From: Pomphorhynchus laevis
Taxonomy: Eukaryota > Acanthocephala > Palaeacanthocephala > Echinorhynchida > Pomphorhynchidae
NCBI GenBank assembly: GCA_012934845.2
Contig: WNNJ02003313.1
Coordinates: 105,189-169,188, forward strand
Direction of reading: 5' to 3'
Length of the DNA stretch: 64,000 bases
Shown here: piece after piece, positions 10,869-22,195 of the stretch
Layout of the letters: the number at the start of each line of letters is the position of its first letter
Position numbering within the stretch: position 1 is the first letter of the stretch
Position numbers and translations under genes: made by a program
The notes under the pieces: generated by a model
What the model saw: only the letters and a program-made list of their open reading frames with translations
What the model was told of the DNA's origin: nothing
Database searches by the model: none

Positions 10869-11405
10869 TCAGTCCCCTTTCTTAAAGATCAGTACCACCA
10901 ACCCAGTTCGCCACTCACTAGGAACCTTGCCCGACTTCAGTGCAACATTGAAGATCTGTGTTAGCCATTTCATGCCAGCAACGTCGAGAGCCTTTAAAGC
11001 TTCAGGTTGAATCTTGTATACTCCAGAAGACTTGCCATTGCGAAGTTTTTTAACAAAAGCAATGACCTCTTCCAAAGCGATGAGCTCTTCCGTTGGTTTT
11101 AAAGGCTCTACTTCTACAATCGAAAGCATATCGATTGGATTAAGGAGACTTTTAAAATGCTCTTTCCAACAACCAAGAATTTCTTCAATGTCAGTCAGCA
11201 TATATCCTCTCTTGTCATAGACAGTTTGAGAAGTTTTCTGCTTTCGAACATAAAGGTTCCTGATCGTCTTCCGGAACATCTTCAAAGCTGACCTATAATC
11301 AAGGTCTAAGTGCTCTCTAAACTTCTCCCAAGCCACCTTCTTCGCTTCGGTAACTGCTCGAGCTGAAGCTCTCTTTGCCCTTCGGTACTTATCTACAGCT
11401 TTCAC
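10869..11405 (-). pseudogene. RTE reverse transcriptase N-terminal region
   Basis: A 178-residue frame beginning in the basic linker (KYRRAKRASARAVTEAKK) and reaching the reverse transcriptase fingers, with LRNGKSSGVYKIQPEALK and SGKVPSEWRTGLVVLIFKKG. These are the conserved RT-0/RT-1 blocks of RTE and CR1-like LINEs. Downstream the frame shifts before the palm. Confidence 0.85.
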
Positions 11406-11494
11406 TGATTTATCAAAGTTACCTTATAAGCCAGCTTCTTCTGTTGGACAAAATCTCTAATTGTTGGTGTCCACCAAGCAGTTCGAGTATTTCT

Positions 11495-12165
11495 TCAGCG
11501 ACAAGCACCTAATGCCTTCGAGCCACAACTTTTAACAGATGATAGTGCAAGCGAGGATCTGAACATATCCCATTCCTGATCACTGATCTTCAACTCTTCT
11601 GGCAACCGAGAGATGTTTTCACGGATGTGAGCAGAAAAATGTTCTTTGACAGAAACATCTGCTAGACGCTCACAACACGCCCTTACACAACGCTTGGGTT
11701 TACCAGGCTTGTATAGCATCCAATCAGGCAATCGAAGTTTACTAACTACCAGGTAGTGATCGGTTGACAGCTCAGCCCCTCTCTTCACACGAGTGTCCAG
11801 AAAAAAACGTCGCAGATCAGATAAAACGATTACAAAATCGATCATTGATATTTGTCTGAGAAAATCCTGATGTCATGTACATCTGTGGATCTCCTTATGT
11901 CCATACATGTTGTTGGTTATGCACAAATTGTTACGAGAACAAAATTGCAATAATTCAACACCACTCGTAGTCAGATCAGAGAGTCAGTTCCTCCAAACAC
12001 TCCCTTCCAAGTACTACTGTCGCGACCAGCATGATCATTGAATTCACCCAATAGAACGATGGAATCTCCAACAGGAGTACTATCAAGCAGAGTCTGAAGA
12101 TCTTCATCGAAAGCTGTGTATTTCGAGATAATGTTAGGATAATACTCACACACAACAATTATCAC
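11495..12165 (-). pseudogene. RTE endonuclease domain and linker
   Basis: Two pieces of the APE-type endonuclease. The first (12165 to 11971) contains VLLGEFNDHAGRDSSTWKG, with GEFN where GDFN is usual. The second (11845 to 11495) contains IDFVIVLSDLRR and RGAELSTDHYLVVS, the C-terminal SDH-equivalent catalytic motif (here TDH). The enzyme nicks target DNA to prime reverse transcription. The two pieces are in different frames, and the N-terminal metal-binding part above 12165 is eroded. Confidence 0.85.
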
Positions 12166-12630
12166 CTTTCTCTCTTTAACTTAAGTATCAGAGACGCCAG
12201 AATTTTGTTCACTGGGTTAAACCTCTCTCTATCACGAACGACAATCGGGGACTTGAAAGTATCCCTACGCCCGCATGTCGACGCTTTCTGCTGGTAACTC
12301 CCGAATATTTCAAGGTTTAACCTCGATCCAAAGTTTAGTTCCAGTTCCAGAATAGTGAAGATAAGTCACTCCGACTATTTTAAGACTAAAGCGAACCATT
12401 TCTTCAACTAATTCTGGTTCCTTCTCCGTCAGCGAGATAACATTTCACATTCCTACATGAAGACTAATCCGCTTCGGGTGCCGATGCATTTTTCGCTGTC
12501 TCCGTACAACTGCCTAGTCACACACTAACCAACAATGAAAACTTTTCCGGTCAGTGGTGAGTTTACCATTGTTCTTCGCACTTGATTTATGTTTTGTAAA
12601 TTTGTTGCTTGTTATTTTCATTGTCTTGAT

Positions 12631-12905
12631 TTGTTTGTTCGGCTATCTCCCGTTTCCGGTATCCTTTGATGATACAACATCGCTACTGTAGGGGAACAGA
12701 TGTCAGTGATTCTATTCCGCGTTTTCGTCCATTGTCCAATCTGCCGTTGGTGTCATCGGAGTGATTTTGTTTGTTCGGCTATCTCCCATTCCCAATATCC
12801 TTTGATGATCCAACGTCGCTATTGTAAGGAAACAGCCCTCAGTGACTCTATTCCGCCTTTGTGTCCATTGACTAATCCGCCGTTAGAGTCATCGGTGGGA
12901 TCTGA
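12631..12905 (-). repeat. RTE 5' region tandem duplication, 136-bp period
   Basis: TTGTTCGGCTATCTCCC starts near 12635 and again near 12771, and the following sequence matches with scattered differences for about 130 bp. Repeated 5' units in LINEs often carry promoter activity, but no promoter motif can be read here. Confidence 0.8.
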
Positions 12906-13169
12906 GATAGTCTATGAGAAGACTGTCTGTACGATTAATGCAAGCTTGCCAATTATTTAGCCGTTGATCGAGGAATGTCGAACATACGTAGCCTGGGCCG
13001 TTTCACGAAGAGGCTAATTGGCAATAGGTGCCAGTTTAATACTTAAATCGACTGGCACCTAGCGGCCCTATTAACTCAATCGTTATAGATTGAGTTAAAT
13101 GTTACTACTATGTGAGTTACATGTTATTTTCAAGCATATGTTACATGTTATTTTCAAGCACAGGCGGAC

Positions 13170-13565
13170 CTGTGCCTAGCCTGGCAGATTTTACACGACA
13201 ATCGCCATCCACTCAGATCGCTAATGCATACGCGCGATATAACCTCACTTCGTGGTCATCAGTTCATGCTAAAAACACAACGATTACGCTACAAACGAAC
13301 ATCCCTATACTTCCAACGAATCGTTAATACTTGGAACCACCTTGCTGATACAACAGTAGCATCCTCGAATCTGGCTTCTTTTAAACGAAATCTGGAGGAA
13401 GATCCCTTCTTGAAGACGAAGATCGAGTCAGAGAACATATGAACAATAGAAAGTACACTCTACATTTTCATTTTCTACATTTACTTTTTCTGATTGTGAC
13501 GCAACTTGTAATGCGCCTTGCTGCTCACTTTGTTGTCTATTGATAATAATAATAATATGACATGA
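13170..13565 (+). mobile_element. CR1/Jockey-like LINE 3' tail fragment
   Basis: The frame 13224-13442 reads RGHQFMLKTQRLRYK, SLYFQRIVNTWNHLAD and SNLASFKRNLEED, the common C-terminal signature of CR1- and Rex-like LINE ORF2 proteins (H-K-R-FS-R-VNxWN-LP-SF-K). A TAA-type microsatellite at about 13540-13558 may be the 3' tail. Only the last 75 or so residues are present. Confidence 0.75.
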
Positions 13566-14044
13566 ATTCCATACAAATAAAACTGATTCTGTATTACTGA
13601 GTCATAATATGTAGATGAACTCATCCCTTTCCAGATGAACTTATAACTTTCAAAGGTAGTCATGCTAACTGCTTTGTTTTCATACCACCAAATATTGGTT
13701 TGGCGCTAGTTATGTAACGATGCTTATGTTAATACTGCCGATCAAATACTAACTGAAGATTATCTGCTGTTAAAATATAAAAATCACGAGAACAAAATTA
13801 TTGCTTGATCAAACATAATATTGCGTTTATTTGACAAAATAAATTAAATACATTGAACTAATGTAAACAGCAATATTGTTAACTTAAATACGACATCATT
13901 TACGTAAATGTGTAAACGGTTTAAATTATAGCCATCATTTATTTAATAAATTAAACATAATATGCAAAAATCTGTAATAAATTATAATTAAATTTGTAAT
14001 TTACTCTAATTATGATTAATTACTATCACTTTAAATATAACGTC
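13566..14044. other. AT-rich stretch, nothing recognised
   Basis: No open frame, repeat or structural signal supported. Confidence 0.5.
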
Positions 14045-14735
14045 ATTTAGTTGTTGGGGTTTGAGACTTCCTCCTGTCAATGATCCAGTCAACCCGTTTA
14101 GATCTATTCGTGAGCCTGCAGTGGCCATAAGTGAAAAAAAAACCGAGCGTTCTTTTCGCACTCGACAGTTATCTGAGAATTTTCGTGTCATCCGTCGTAT
14201 TCGGCGCGAAGTTCTCTCAGCTTATTGGCGTAATTGTGGAGCGACCTTCTTCGAGTCTGTGCTGTGCTTCAAATCCGTCGATCTACTCTCTTCTCGAGTT
14301 TGTCACCTTGCGACAGCCGATCAAAAGGGAGAAGTGGCAGTCACAATGCTTTAAGCCTCAACATCCGATGTACCCAGCATCAATTGTAGCCGATGTATAT
14401 TTTTACCAAAGAAAAAATTGGTTTCATGCCCCAAAGACCTGCGGCCCATTTCGATTCAAAATTCCCTCATCTTCGTCAACGAAAAAGCGCTTGCGCGTAG
14501 AATCTGCGACCATTTAAGTAGGCGTAATTTGATCAGAACTACCTACCATAATTCGCCTCCACTTAACTTCAGAAGGGTGAAAGACCCTGAGTGGTTCAGT
14601 AGAAAACGGCTTGTTGGTGCGGGTGGGGGATCAGCTCCCACTGAACTTAAGGCCTTGAAGGTGATTAAAGAAGACGTACCACTCTATGGCGTCGGAAGTA
14701 TAATGAATTTGTCCTTTCGTTTAACTTCAGATATA
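14045..14735 (+). mobile_element. Jockey/I/R1-group LINE fragment E, internally deleted
   Basis: SCPKDLRPISIQNSLIFVNE and EKALARRICDHLSRRNLI match the reverse transcriptase fingers of copies B and C. After RRNLI the sequence jumps to the 3' region, with a match to DSGWFNRKAACW and the 3' UTR of copy B near 36.98 kb. Most of the palm is therefore deleted. Confidence 0.75.
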
Positions 14736-15260
14736 TATTGTAACGTCATGTAATTTTATTTAATAAAACATTTATTTTTTAAAAAATATCACGTGTAAAA
14801 TTCACAGGATATTTTTAATTTTCCTTATCTGTGAAAATTTCACTGATAGGTGATATTTTATCATTTCTCTTCTCGTGAAATTTATTACAAAGAATATGAA
14901 TCCGTCAAATTTGAAAGCTTATACTGTGTACAGCTTAATTCTGCTAGACAAATACCAAGGTGTGCGTACCTTTGGAGCTGGCATTGTGATAAGACAAATA
15001 ATTGACCAAATCATTCTTAATCACATACGGTACGAGCTTACAAACGTATGTGGATCAGCGCAAATATGTGCTGACCAACTATGTGGCGTTTCATTTAATT
15101 CGATTGGCGTACACTAATTCTAGAGAACCATATTTTGTTACTAGATGCTCGCAACACATTCAACTCTATGAACATGATTTTAGCTTTTAAATATATGTGC
15201 GTTATTTCCCCAGCTTTGAATACATTAAATAATATTCGTGACATGGATGTGAAATTGGCA
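14736..15260. other. Stretch between two LINE fragments
   Basis: AT-rich, no recognised gene. The short hairpin-like ATCACGTGTAAAATTCACAGG and TGTGAAAATTTCACTGATAG region near 14790-14850 is imperfect. Confidence 0.45.
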
Positions 15261-15261
15261 C

Positions 15262-15425
15262 TATCCCTCATCTCCATCAACGAAAAAGCGCTTGCGCGTA
15301 GAATCCGAGTCCACTTAAGTAGGGATAATTTAATCCCACCGAGTTTTCATGAGTTTGTCAAAGGTCACCCGGTTCATTCAGCAATTGGTGAAGTACACGA
15401 GTTTTGTCGAGGAACATGAAAGGGT
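15262..15425 (+). mobile_element. Jockey/I/R1-group LINE fragment F
   Basis: ISINEKALARRIRVHLSRDN and SFHEFVKGHPVHSAIGEVHE match the reverse transcriptase of copies B and C just after the part kept in fragment E. It ends abruptly near 15420. Confidence 0.75.
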
Positions 15426-16556
15426 ATGGCTTGAAATTCAGCGTACTGGGCCAAAGAATGCATTTTACATTAATCTATCAAAATGTACTTTGTTGACACA
15501 TAGTAGTGAAATGATGGATAAAATAAAGGTGTTTAGAAAATCCTCTATACTGATAACAAGTTATTGCGTTAAATTCTTAAGCAGCTATATTTGAACTAGT
15601 AAATTTATCGAGCATGAAGTCAAAAAAAGCAGCTGGACAATATATATTACAATATAAATGTGATATCAGAGGTTGCTGAGTATGATTCCTAAGCAGCATA
15701 TATATTCCCTCGAATGCTAGGATTAAAAAATTAGATGAAGATTCAAGACAATTGATTGAATAGCATTGAATTATGGATCCTTAATATTTTAAACTCAGGT
15801 GGACAAGGAACATTGGAATTTGAAAATTTGCTAAGAGTATGTGACCATCATAGAATGATCAAAAGGGGATTGTGTGCGTAATAGGCGGAAAGACGCGCAA
15901 AAACAGATGATGTTTACAAAAGCTATCATATACTCAAATAACATATATTTATTGGTAAACAAGTCGACAAGAGTCAGGAAAACGCTGGTTGTAAATGATA
16001 TCGTGAAGGGTACATCGGCATAGCTTAACAAGTACATTGTTAAACACCATTGTCCAAGATATGATTTTAAGATGCCATCGCTGTACGATATGTATGGGAT
16101 TTTCCAAATATAATTACTAAATGCACTTGTGATGATGGCTTTAATGTTACACATTAACTTTTATGTAAAACTGTGGGTTTCGAATTTATGCAATCCGATG
16201 TACTACGCGATGTGATTAGTAGTTCTTTAAAAACCATGTGTAATAAGTGACAACTGAACCAGAACTTTAGACATTTCCAGATAATGTAGTATTTGATGTA
16301 TCTACAACGACAAGAGACAGAGATTCAATATATGATATTGCATGTAATGGAATTTTCTCGAATGTGATGGAGCGATACCTTTTGGATATGTGCACACAGC
16401 ACCATAATACCATCATACGATTGCGACGAAACAAATGACGGACGTACGATGACAATCGTATATAGATTTTATCATCTACTATTTGTATGTTCTGTTTATA
16501 TTACTTTCGGACACTGTCGTATTATTAATAATATTAACTAGATATAAAAAATATCC
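15426..16556. other. Unrecognised, possibly eroded coding remnant
   Basis: Between 15830 and 16450 several short frames on both strands are longer than chance AT-rich DNA would suggest (a 107-residue minus frame at 15831-16154), and the base composition is a little less extreme. No domain or motif could be recognised. It may be a dead transposon. Confidence 0.3.
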
Positions 16557-16595
16557 ATATTAAGTATGCTGCGTGATGACCAGCATACTTAATAT
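16557..16595. repeat. 14-bp perfect hairpin
   Basis: ATATTAAGTATGCT (16557-16570) and AGCATACTTAATAT (16582-16595) are exact reverse complements around an 11-nt loop. The following sequence repeats GATGACCAGCAT-type segments at about 16575, 16598 and 16629. The origin is unknown. Confidence 0.75.
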
Positions 16596-16760
16596 GATGG
16601 TCAGCATCAATCGATGACGAGCATATTGATGACCAGCATCAATCGAAATCTTTCACAAAATGTGTACAATTTTTCTTTGATTGCCGCTACATACAGTGAT
16701 GTGAAGACAGATGCAACACTTGTCTCACATGTCTTTGGATATAAACGACGGCAAATTTAA

Positions 16761-17222
16761 GTGGCTATTAATACATTTAAATGGACAAATAGAACAGCTC
16801 TATTAAATATTGAACCAACAGTAGACCAGTCAATTAGAATATCTATAGAATGGAATCCTTCATACATTAAACTTGATAAAATTATTCAATCTATGATCAA
16901 AAAGTTAACACAAACAATCGGAATCAAAAGCAATAATGTTAACATTTGTTACCAACCACTAAGAAAGATAAGAGATATCATAACGAGCTCCAGTTTCCCT
17001 GAAAAAGCTTCAAACGAAATAGAAAAACACGGTTCAGAACCGTGTGGTGACAGGCGTTGCAAAACATGTGCAGAAATGTCACCATCAACCACCTTTGATA
17101 GTGTGTCAAGTCGGCTAAAATACAAAATTCAAAACAAAAATATATGCAAAACTAAAGGAATTATATACTTCTTAGAATGCACAGTCTGTCGTGTACAGTA
17201 TTTAGGAGAAACCGATGAGTAA
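16761..17222 (+). pseudogene. Penelope-like element C-terminal GIY-YIG fragment
   Basis: A 153-residue frame ends in CGDRRCKTCAEM and GIIYFLECTVCRVQYLGETDE. The CxxxxCxxC block followed by IYxLxC and YxGET is the endonuclease module at the C-terminus of canonical PLEs. The frame stops just after GET, so the catalytic Arg and Glu of the rest of the domain are lost. No reverse transcriptase lies upstream. Confidence 0.85.
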
Positions 17223-17225
17223 ATG

Positions 17226-17580
17226 AGCATAAGAAACAACGTAAGGAGGTATCAGATCAAATTATCCTAAGGAGGTATTAGATTCAGCCGTTAACTATAT
17301 CCAGAGTAAGCATTAACACTCTTTTTGAATAAAGATAATCAGCAGTAAACTAACCGATTTACATCACACAAAATACAAGAACTTTATTGGACTACGCAAT
17401 TTATGACTGAACTCCAAGGCACATTAACGAAGAAAAGACTAAATTGTAGAGTGTAGATTCTTCCATGTCTACCAACTAGTATATGTACATATGTACTAAG
17501 TACAGGTTGGAGAATATTGGATTGTGCTACTGACAAAGGGGTAACCCGAAAACGCTTTTAAATAAATTGCAAAAGACAGC
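17226..17580. other. PLE 3' flank, no recognised feature
   Basis: Probably the 3' flank of the preceding PLE fragment. GGAGGTAT occurs twice (17246 and 17270). Nothing else is supported. Confidence 0.35.
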
Positions 17581-19312
17581 TTGGTTAAATTTTATATACC
17601 TACTTTTTTGATATATATAATGGTGGTGCACAGATGTGCAATTAAACAACGGTCCAGGATTTCTTACGAAATGCGCCATTTATAGAAAATTGTGTGGCTT
17701 AATAGACTGGACTTTGATTCACGACTTTCAGTCATCATGTCACTTCTGCACGAACACTTCAGCATCGAAATGATAGAGTATCCGGAAAACACTTAGTAGA
17801 ATGAAGTACTCACACTAGTATTTTCGGTTGCCAGTGTTACATTGTGAATGAAGGCGTTTCGGACACTTTGCTTAATTGTCTGAGGCTTACGCTCTTAACC
17901 AGATCGAATTGCTGTGCGGACCATCCTTAAACACTAGGCAGAGGTTGTTGCTGAATTGTCGCTGCACTCGTTGGATTCTAAAGTGATACGGCAGGTATAA
18001 TAGCAGTGCACGGATGTGCTGAGTAAACAACAGTCCAAGATTTTTTACGAAATGCACCATTTATAGAAAATGGTGTTGCTTGATAGACTGTACTTTGATT
18101 CACGACTTTCAGTCACAATGTCACTTCTGGACAACCTATTCAGCATTAAAATGATGGAGTACACGGCACACTGATCAGTAGAATGAAGTAATCACAGGTC
18201 GTTTCGGTTTCCTGTGTGACACTATGAATGAAGGCGTTTCTTACATTTTGCTTTAATATCGAAATGATAGAGTACTCGGCAACACTCATCAGTAGAATGA
18301 AGTACCCACTGGTCGATTCGGTTTTCTGTGTGACATTGTGAATAAAGCCGTTCCCAACACTTCTCTTAATTGACTGAGGCTTACGCTCTTTATCAGATCG
18401 AATTGCTGTGCGGACCATCCTAAAACACTGGGCATAGGTTGTTGCTAAAGTGTCGCTCCACTTGATAAATCCTTAATAAATACCTGGACCGCTGAAGATA
18501 CCCTAAACCGCGGAAGAAACATTGGACCGTTGTTTAGTCAGCACATCTGTGCACCACCATTATATATATCAAAAAAGTAGGTATATAAAATTTAACCAAT
18601 TTATTATACATGACAAATCCACTAAAGATTTAACACGTGCAGCGACAATTCAGCAACAATCTCTGCCTAGTCTTTAAAGATGCTCCGCACAACAATTCAA
18701 TCTGGTACAGAGCGTAATCCTCAGTCAATTAAGCGATCTGTCAGAAAAGCCTTCATTCACAATGTCACACAGTTAATCGAAACGACCACTGGGTACTTCA
18801 TTCTACTGATGAGTGGGCCGGGTACTCCATCATTTCGATGCTGAAGTGGATGCCTAGAAGTGACATTATGACTGAAAGTCGTGAATCAAAGTCCAGTTTA
18901 TCAAGCAGCACCGTTTTATTTAAATGCCGCATTTCGTAAAAAATCCTGGACCGATGTTTCCTTAGCACATCAGGACATCCGTGCATTACCATTATACCTG
19001 CCGTATCCATTAAGGATCTCACGAGTGCAGCGACAATACAGCAACAACCTATGCCCAGTGTTTTAGGATGGTCCGCACAGCAATTCGATCTAATAAAGAG
19101 CGTAAGCCTCAGACAATTAAGCAAAGTGTCGGAAACGCCTTTATTCACAATGTCACACAGGCAACCGAAACGATCAGTGGGAACTTCATTCTACTGATAA
19201 GTGTTGCCGGGCACTATAATTTTAATGCTAAAGTGATAGTCTTGAAGTTACATGGTGACTGAAAGTCGTGAATCAGTATCTAGTCTAGTTCATCAAGCAA
19301 TATCATTTTCTA
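17581..19312. repeat. Inverted array of the 380-bp hammerhead-type repeat
   Basis: About two minus-oriented units (17640-18485, GTCCAGGAT near 17653 and GTCCAAGAT near 18033, spacing 380) face about two plus-oriented units (18520-19312). The outer segment TACCTACTTTTTTGATATAT (17597-17616) recurs in reverse complement near 18563-18582, inside the plus-oriented part. One minus unit contains an extra partial duplication around 18250. Frames here are incidental. Confidence 0.85.
19160..19208 (+). ncRNA. Hammerhead-like core, type II order
   Basis: GGCAACC (19160-19166), GAAA (19167-19170), a 23-nt spacer, CTGATAA (19194-19200) and GTGTTGCC (19201-19208). GGCAACC pairs with GTGTTGCC as stem II with one bulged T. 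Stem III (ACCAGTGGGT-like in other copies) and stem I are weak. One core base differs from CTGATGA. A hammerhead ancestry is likely; activity is uncertain. Confidence 0.5.
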
Positions 19313-19984
19313 TATTTAAATATATAATATATATAATCTATGTCAAGAAAAACTCTGGAATCGCATTTCGAATAAATAATTTTAACAAATTATCACACTT
19401 TTAAAAATAATGAATTAGATAAATTATTGATGAATGAATAATACTTTGTAGTTTTGCTATTGATTGTTTTAATACAGTTAAATATATTTTACTGACTTTT
19501 ATAGAAATAGACCTATGTGCATTGAGAATAGGAAATATTTTACATTTTTCTATTAATCTTACGATTTGAGAAATTTTAAAGTTATTCTATAAAGCGTCGT
19601 TACGGCAACTTGCCATTAATTAAGAATCAGATCTCTTACTTTATGTCACACATCTTGTTCTATAAATAAATTTAATAAATGCAAATTTTTTAGCTTATTA
19701 GGATTCTTATAGGTGAGAAATTTTAGGAACTGATTAATAGAAATGTATTAAAATAAATATTTGATGCCATTATAATGAACTGCCATGATATCTGGTATAA
19801 GTCCCTATTTTTAATCTAACATAAGAGAAATGACAAATATATGCTATTAATGTCTTTCATATTATGTAAGCTGATTATCTAGATTAATATATTGCTCTAG
19901 CGCAGAGTATATTATTTATTTAAAATAGTTGATACTGATTCATTATTGATAAATAATTATTGGAGCGTGATCAAATGAAAGACG
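19313..19984. other. AT-rich stretch, nothing recognised
   Basis: No coding frame or shared repeat detected. Confidence 0.5.
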
Positions 19985-20120
19985 TAATTATTTTTGATAT
20001 TTCGCTAACCTCTGTTAGCATCTTCAGAAAATTACAATGCAATTACATTGTAATTTTCTGAATATACAAACAGAGGTTAGCGAAATATCAAATAAATATT
20101 TAACCTTCTTTCTTTGATCC
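19985..20120. repeat. Palindromic repeat with hammerhead-like arms, copy 2
   Basis: Near-identical to 8320-8445. The minus strand of the left arm reads CTGAAGAT, GCTAAC, AGAG, GTTAGC, GAAAT, which is a 6-bp stem II closed by GAAA with CTGAAGA in place of CTGATGA. The right arm has an altered CTGAATA. GATCCTGCTCC beyond the right arm is shared with the first copy. Confidence 0.8.
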
Positions 20121-21159
20121 TGCTCCAATAATTATATATTATTTATTATTCGTAAAAAATTTCATTTCTGTTTAAATATATTTTTAATTATTTTAAGTTG
20201 ATTTAATATATTTAAAAGGAACCAAAGCGCAAACTCGCCCGTTTTGGTTGTTTTGTTGATATACCTGACGATTACGGGAGTACCCGTCGAATGTAACCTT
20301 TTTGAAATAAAAATCGAATATATTTAGTCATTAATATATTAAATGATTTATAAATTATTATAATATTTAGTCATTGATACAATTGAAATTTAAATGATTC
20401 TGTTGCTTTTATCCTATTTATAAGCCAACAACAGCTACAATCTAGTATTGGTGCCCCTCATCAGCTAAGATTATAATGAATGTAGTTAATTAAATCTAAT
20501 CTTCAATACAACAAACGAGTCGAGTGATCATCAGCCAACATTAAATGCACCGAAATTGAAGATCCACCGAAATTGAAATGTAGTTATTTGATCATTAGCT
20601 GATGAGGTCCACCAGTACTGAAATGTAGCATACTGGTGTTTGCTTATAAATATTTTTAATAATATATCAGTGGTTTATATATTAAACAATTTTCTGTTTA
20701 GTTTATGTTCAAAGACATTACACGAAACGTCGTGACGGTAATAATATTAAATATTGATTTCGATACGGTAAAAACTATTTTCAATAATATTTATTTAATA
20801 ATCACTATTTACAGTAAGACTAGTTAAAATCCTTTTCAGATTTGTATCGAAACACATTTTATGTAAATGCAAAAAACGAAACCAATCTTACATTATATTT
20901 CCAATAAATTAGACACATTACTTAATATTTTTCCGTAAAATCATTTTCTATGTAATATCATTTTGTCTTTGGGTTCTGCTCGAAATGGGTGAAATATCGA
21001 GAGAGCTTTATATAAAATACTAATTTTTTATCATTGAGATTTTTTATATATTGATTAGATGTCATCTGGATTAACTTAATTCTTATATAATATAATCAAG
21101 TGAATTAATAATAAAATAATATTAATACAATGTGTCTGATCAGCTAACTCAGTCGACTT
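20121..21159. other. AT-rich stretch with an imperfect inverted pair
   Basis: CCTCATCAGCTAA (about 20456) and TTAGCTGATGAGG (about 20597) are inverted, with GTATTGGTG and CACCAGTAC extending the match. Otherwise no recognised content. Confidence 0.5.
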
Positions 21160-22195
21160 ATAATTAATGAAATAATTATACATAATAATCAAAAACTAAT
21201 AATTGTTATATAATATTTTATATAATTAAATCACGTTAAAATTTAAAATTGAAATTTAAAATAAAAGTCAATTTTTATGAATTGACTAATAAATAACATA
21301 GGATGTTCACAGTAGTTCATTAGGAACTGCTATGCTATTATTTATACTAATAATAAATAATAAATAATTACATAAAATCTTATAGAATTTATATTTGTAA
21401 AGTTAAACTAAAAAAGTTTAAATAAAAGTCATTTTTATGAATTGACTAATAATTAAGAGACGATGTATCAGAATAAAGAGTAGAGGTTATCAGGAGGAAC
21501 TGCTATGCTATCAGGTTTCGGCCCCTTACTTCTCTACCCAACATAGCAGCGGGGCCAAATACATGCTAATGATGTATTTCCTCTGATTAAATGTGATTAT
21601 ATAGTACCTTATTCAAATAAAAAGTATATTATTTATTATTCATCCATTAAATCAAGTTAAAAAAATGAAATTTAAAATAAACGTCATTTTTATGAATTGA
21701 CTAATAAATAACAGACGTTGTATCAGAATAAGAATAAGAGGTCATCAGGAGGAACTGCTATGCTATCAGGTTTCGGCCCCTAACTCCTCTACCCAACATA
21801 GCAGCGGGGCTAAATACATGCTAATGATGTATTTCCTCTGAAATAACTATATAGTATCTTATTCTAATACAAAGTATATTATTTATTATCCATCCATAAA
21901 AATTTGCCACTTAAGAGTTTAAATTTATTCTTTATATTATTGTGTTGATTTATATATTTTACTATTTTCTGTTTGATTGTATTTTTATAGTAACCTGGTT
22001 TTAAATATGTATCTATTAAATTATTTAAATAATTTTGAAGACATATTATATTATAATATGTATTATATTATATTATATATCATATTATATTTTAACAATA
22101 CAAATATATTTAGTCATTGCGATTATGATTTTTTACCACAATCAAAAACTTTAATAATCACTTTATTAAATTATTAAATTATAAATTGTGATATT
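21160..22195 (-). mobile_element. Two tandem 3' ends of a Naiad-like PLE
   Basis: Minus-strand 3' terminal regions end near 21160-21240. The structured block AACTGCTATGCTATCAGG to GCAGCGGGGC is present at about 21495-21565 and again at about 21748-21812. Beyond the second, 21860-22060 decodes the last residues of the PLE reverse transcriptase ORF on the minus strand (KFKLLSGKFL-like). Both copies are 5'-truncated and arranged head to tail. Confidence 0.8.

Larger units (their letters stand above)
9498..13131 (-). mobile_element. Nearly full-length RTE-type LINE with target duplication
   Basis: ATGTGAGTTAAATGTTATTT begins the left duplication (9498-9519). The right one (13110-13131) matches at 21 of 22 positions, so the body is 9520-13109. 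On the minus strand it runs from a 5' region with a tandem duplication, through APE endonuclease and reverse transcriptase, to a 3' end with a short TTG run (minus strand), as expected for RTE elements. The coding frame is broken in several places. Truncated relatives lie at 59.7-61.0 kb (plus) and 62.0-63.4 kb (minus). Confidence 0.9.

Noticed and set aside
15831-16154. 107-residue hydrophobic frame as a membrane protein gene
   Set aside because: Hydrophobic runs follow from AT-rich codons; no start context and no recognised family. The plus strand shows equally unconvincing frames.
18146-19262. Related 60-116 residue frames (FIHNVTQ... and similar) as a gene family
   Set aside because: They follow from reading the 380-bp non-coding repeat on both strands.
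17581-19312. CRISPR-like array
   Set aside because: Repeat units are 380 bp, near-identical throughout and inverted; there are no short direct repeats with unique spacers.
20420-20650. Another hammerhead (CTGATGAGG with CCGAAAT)
   Set aside because: Only three base pairs of stem II could form and the spacing to the cleavage site is wrong; probably just an inverted repeat.
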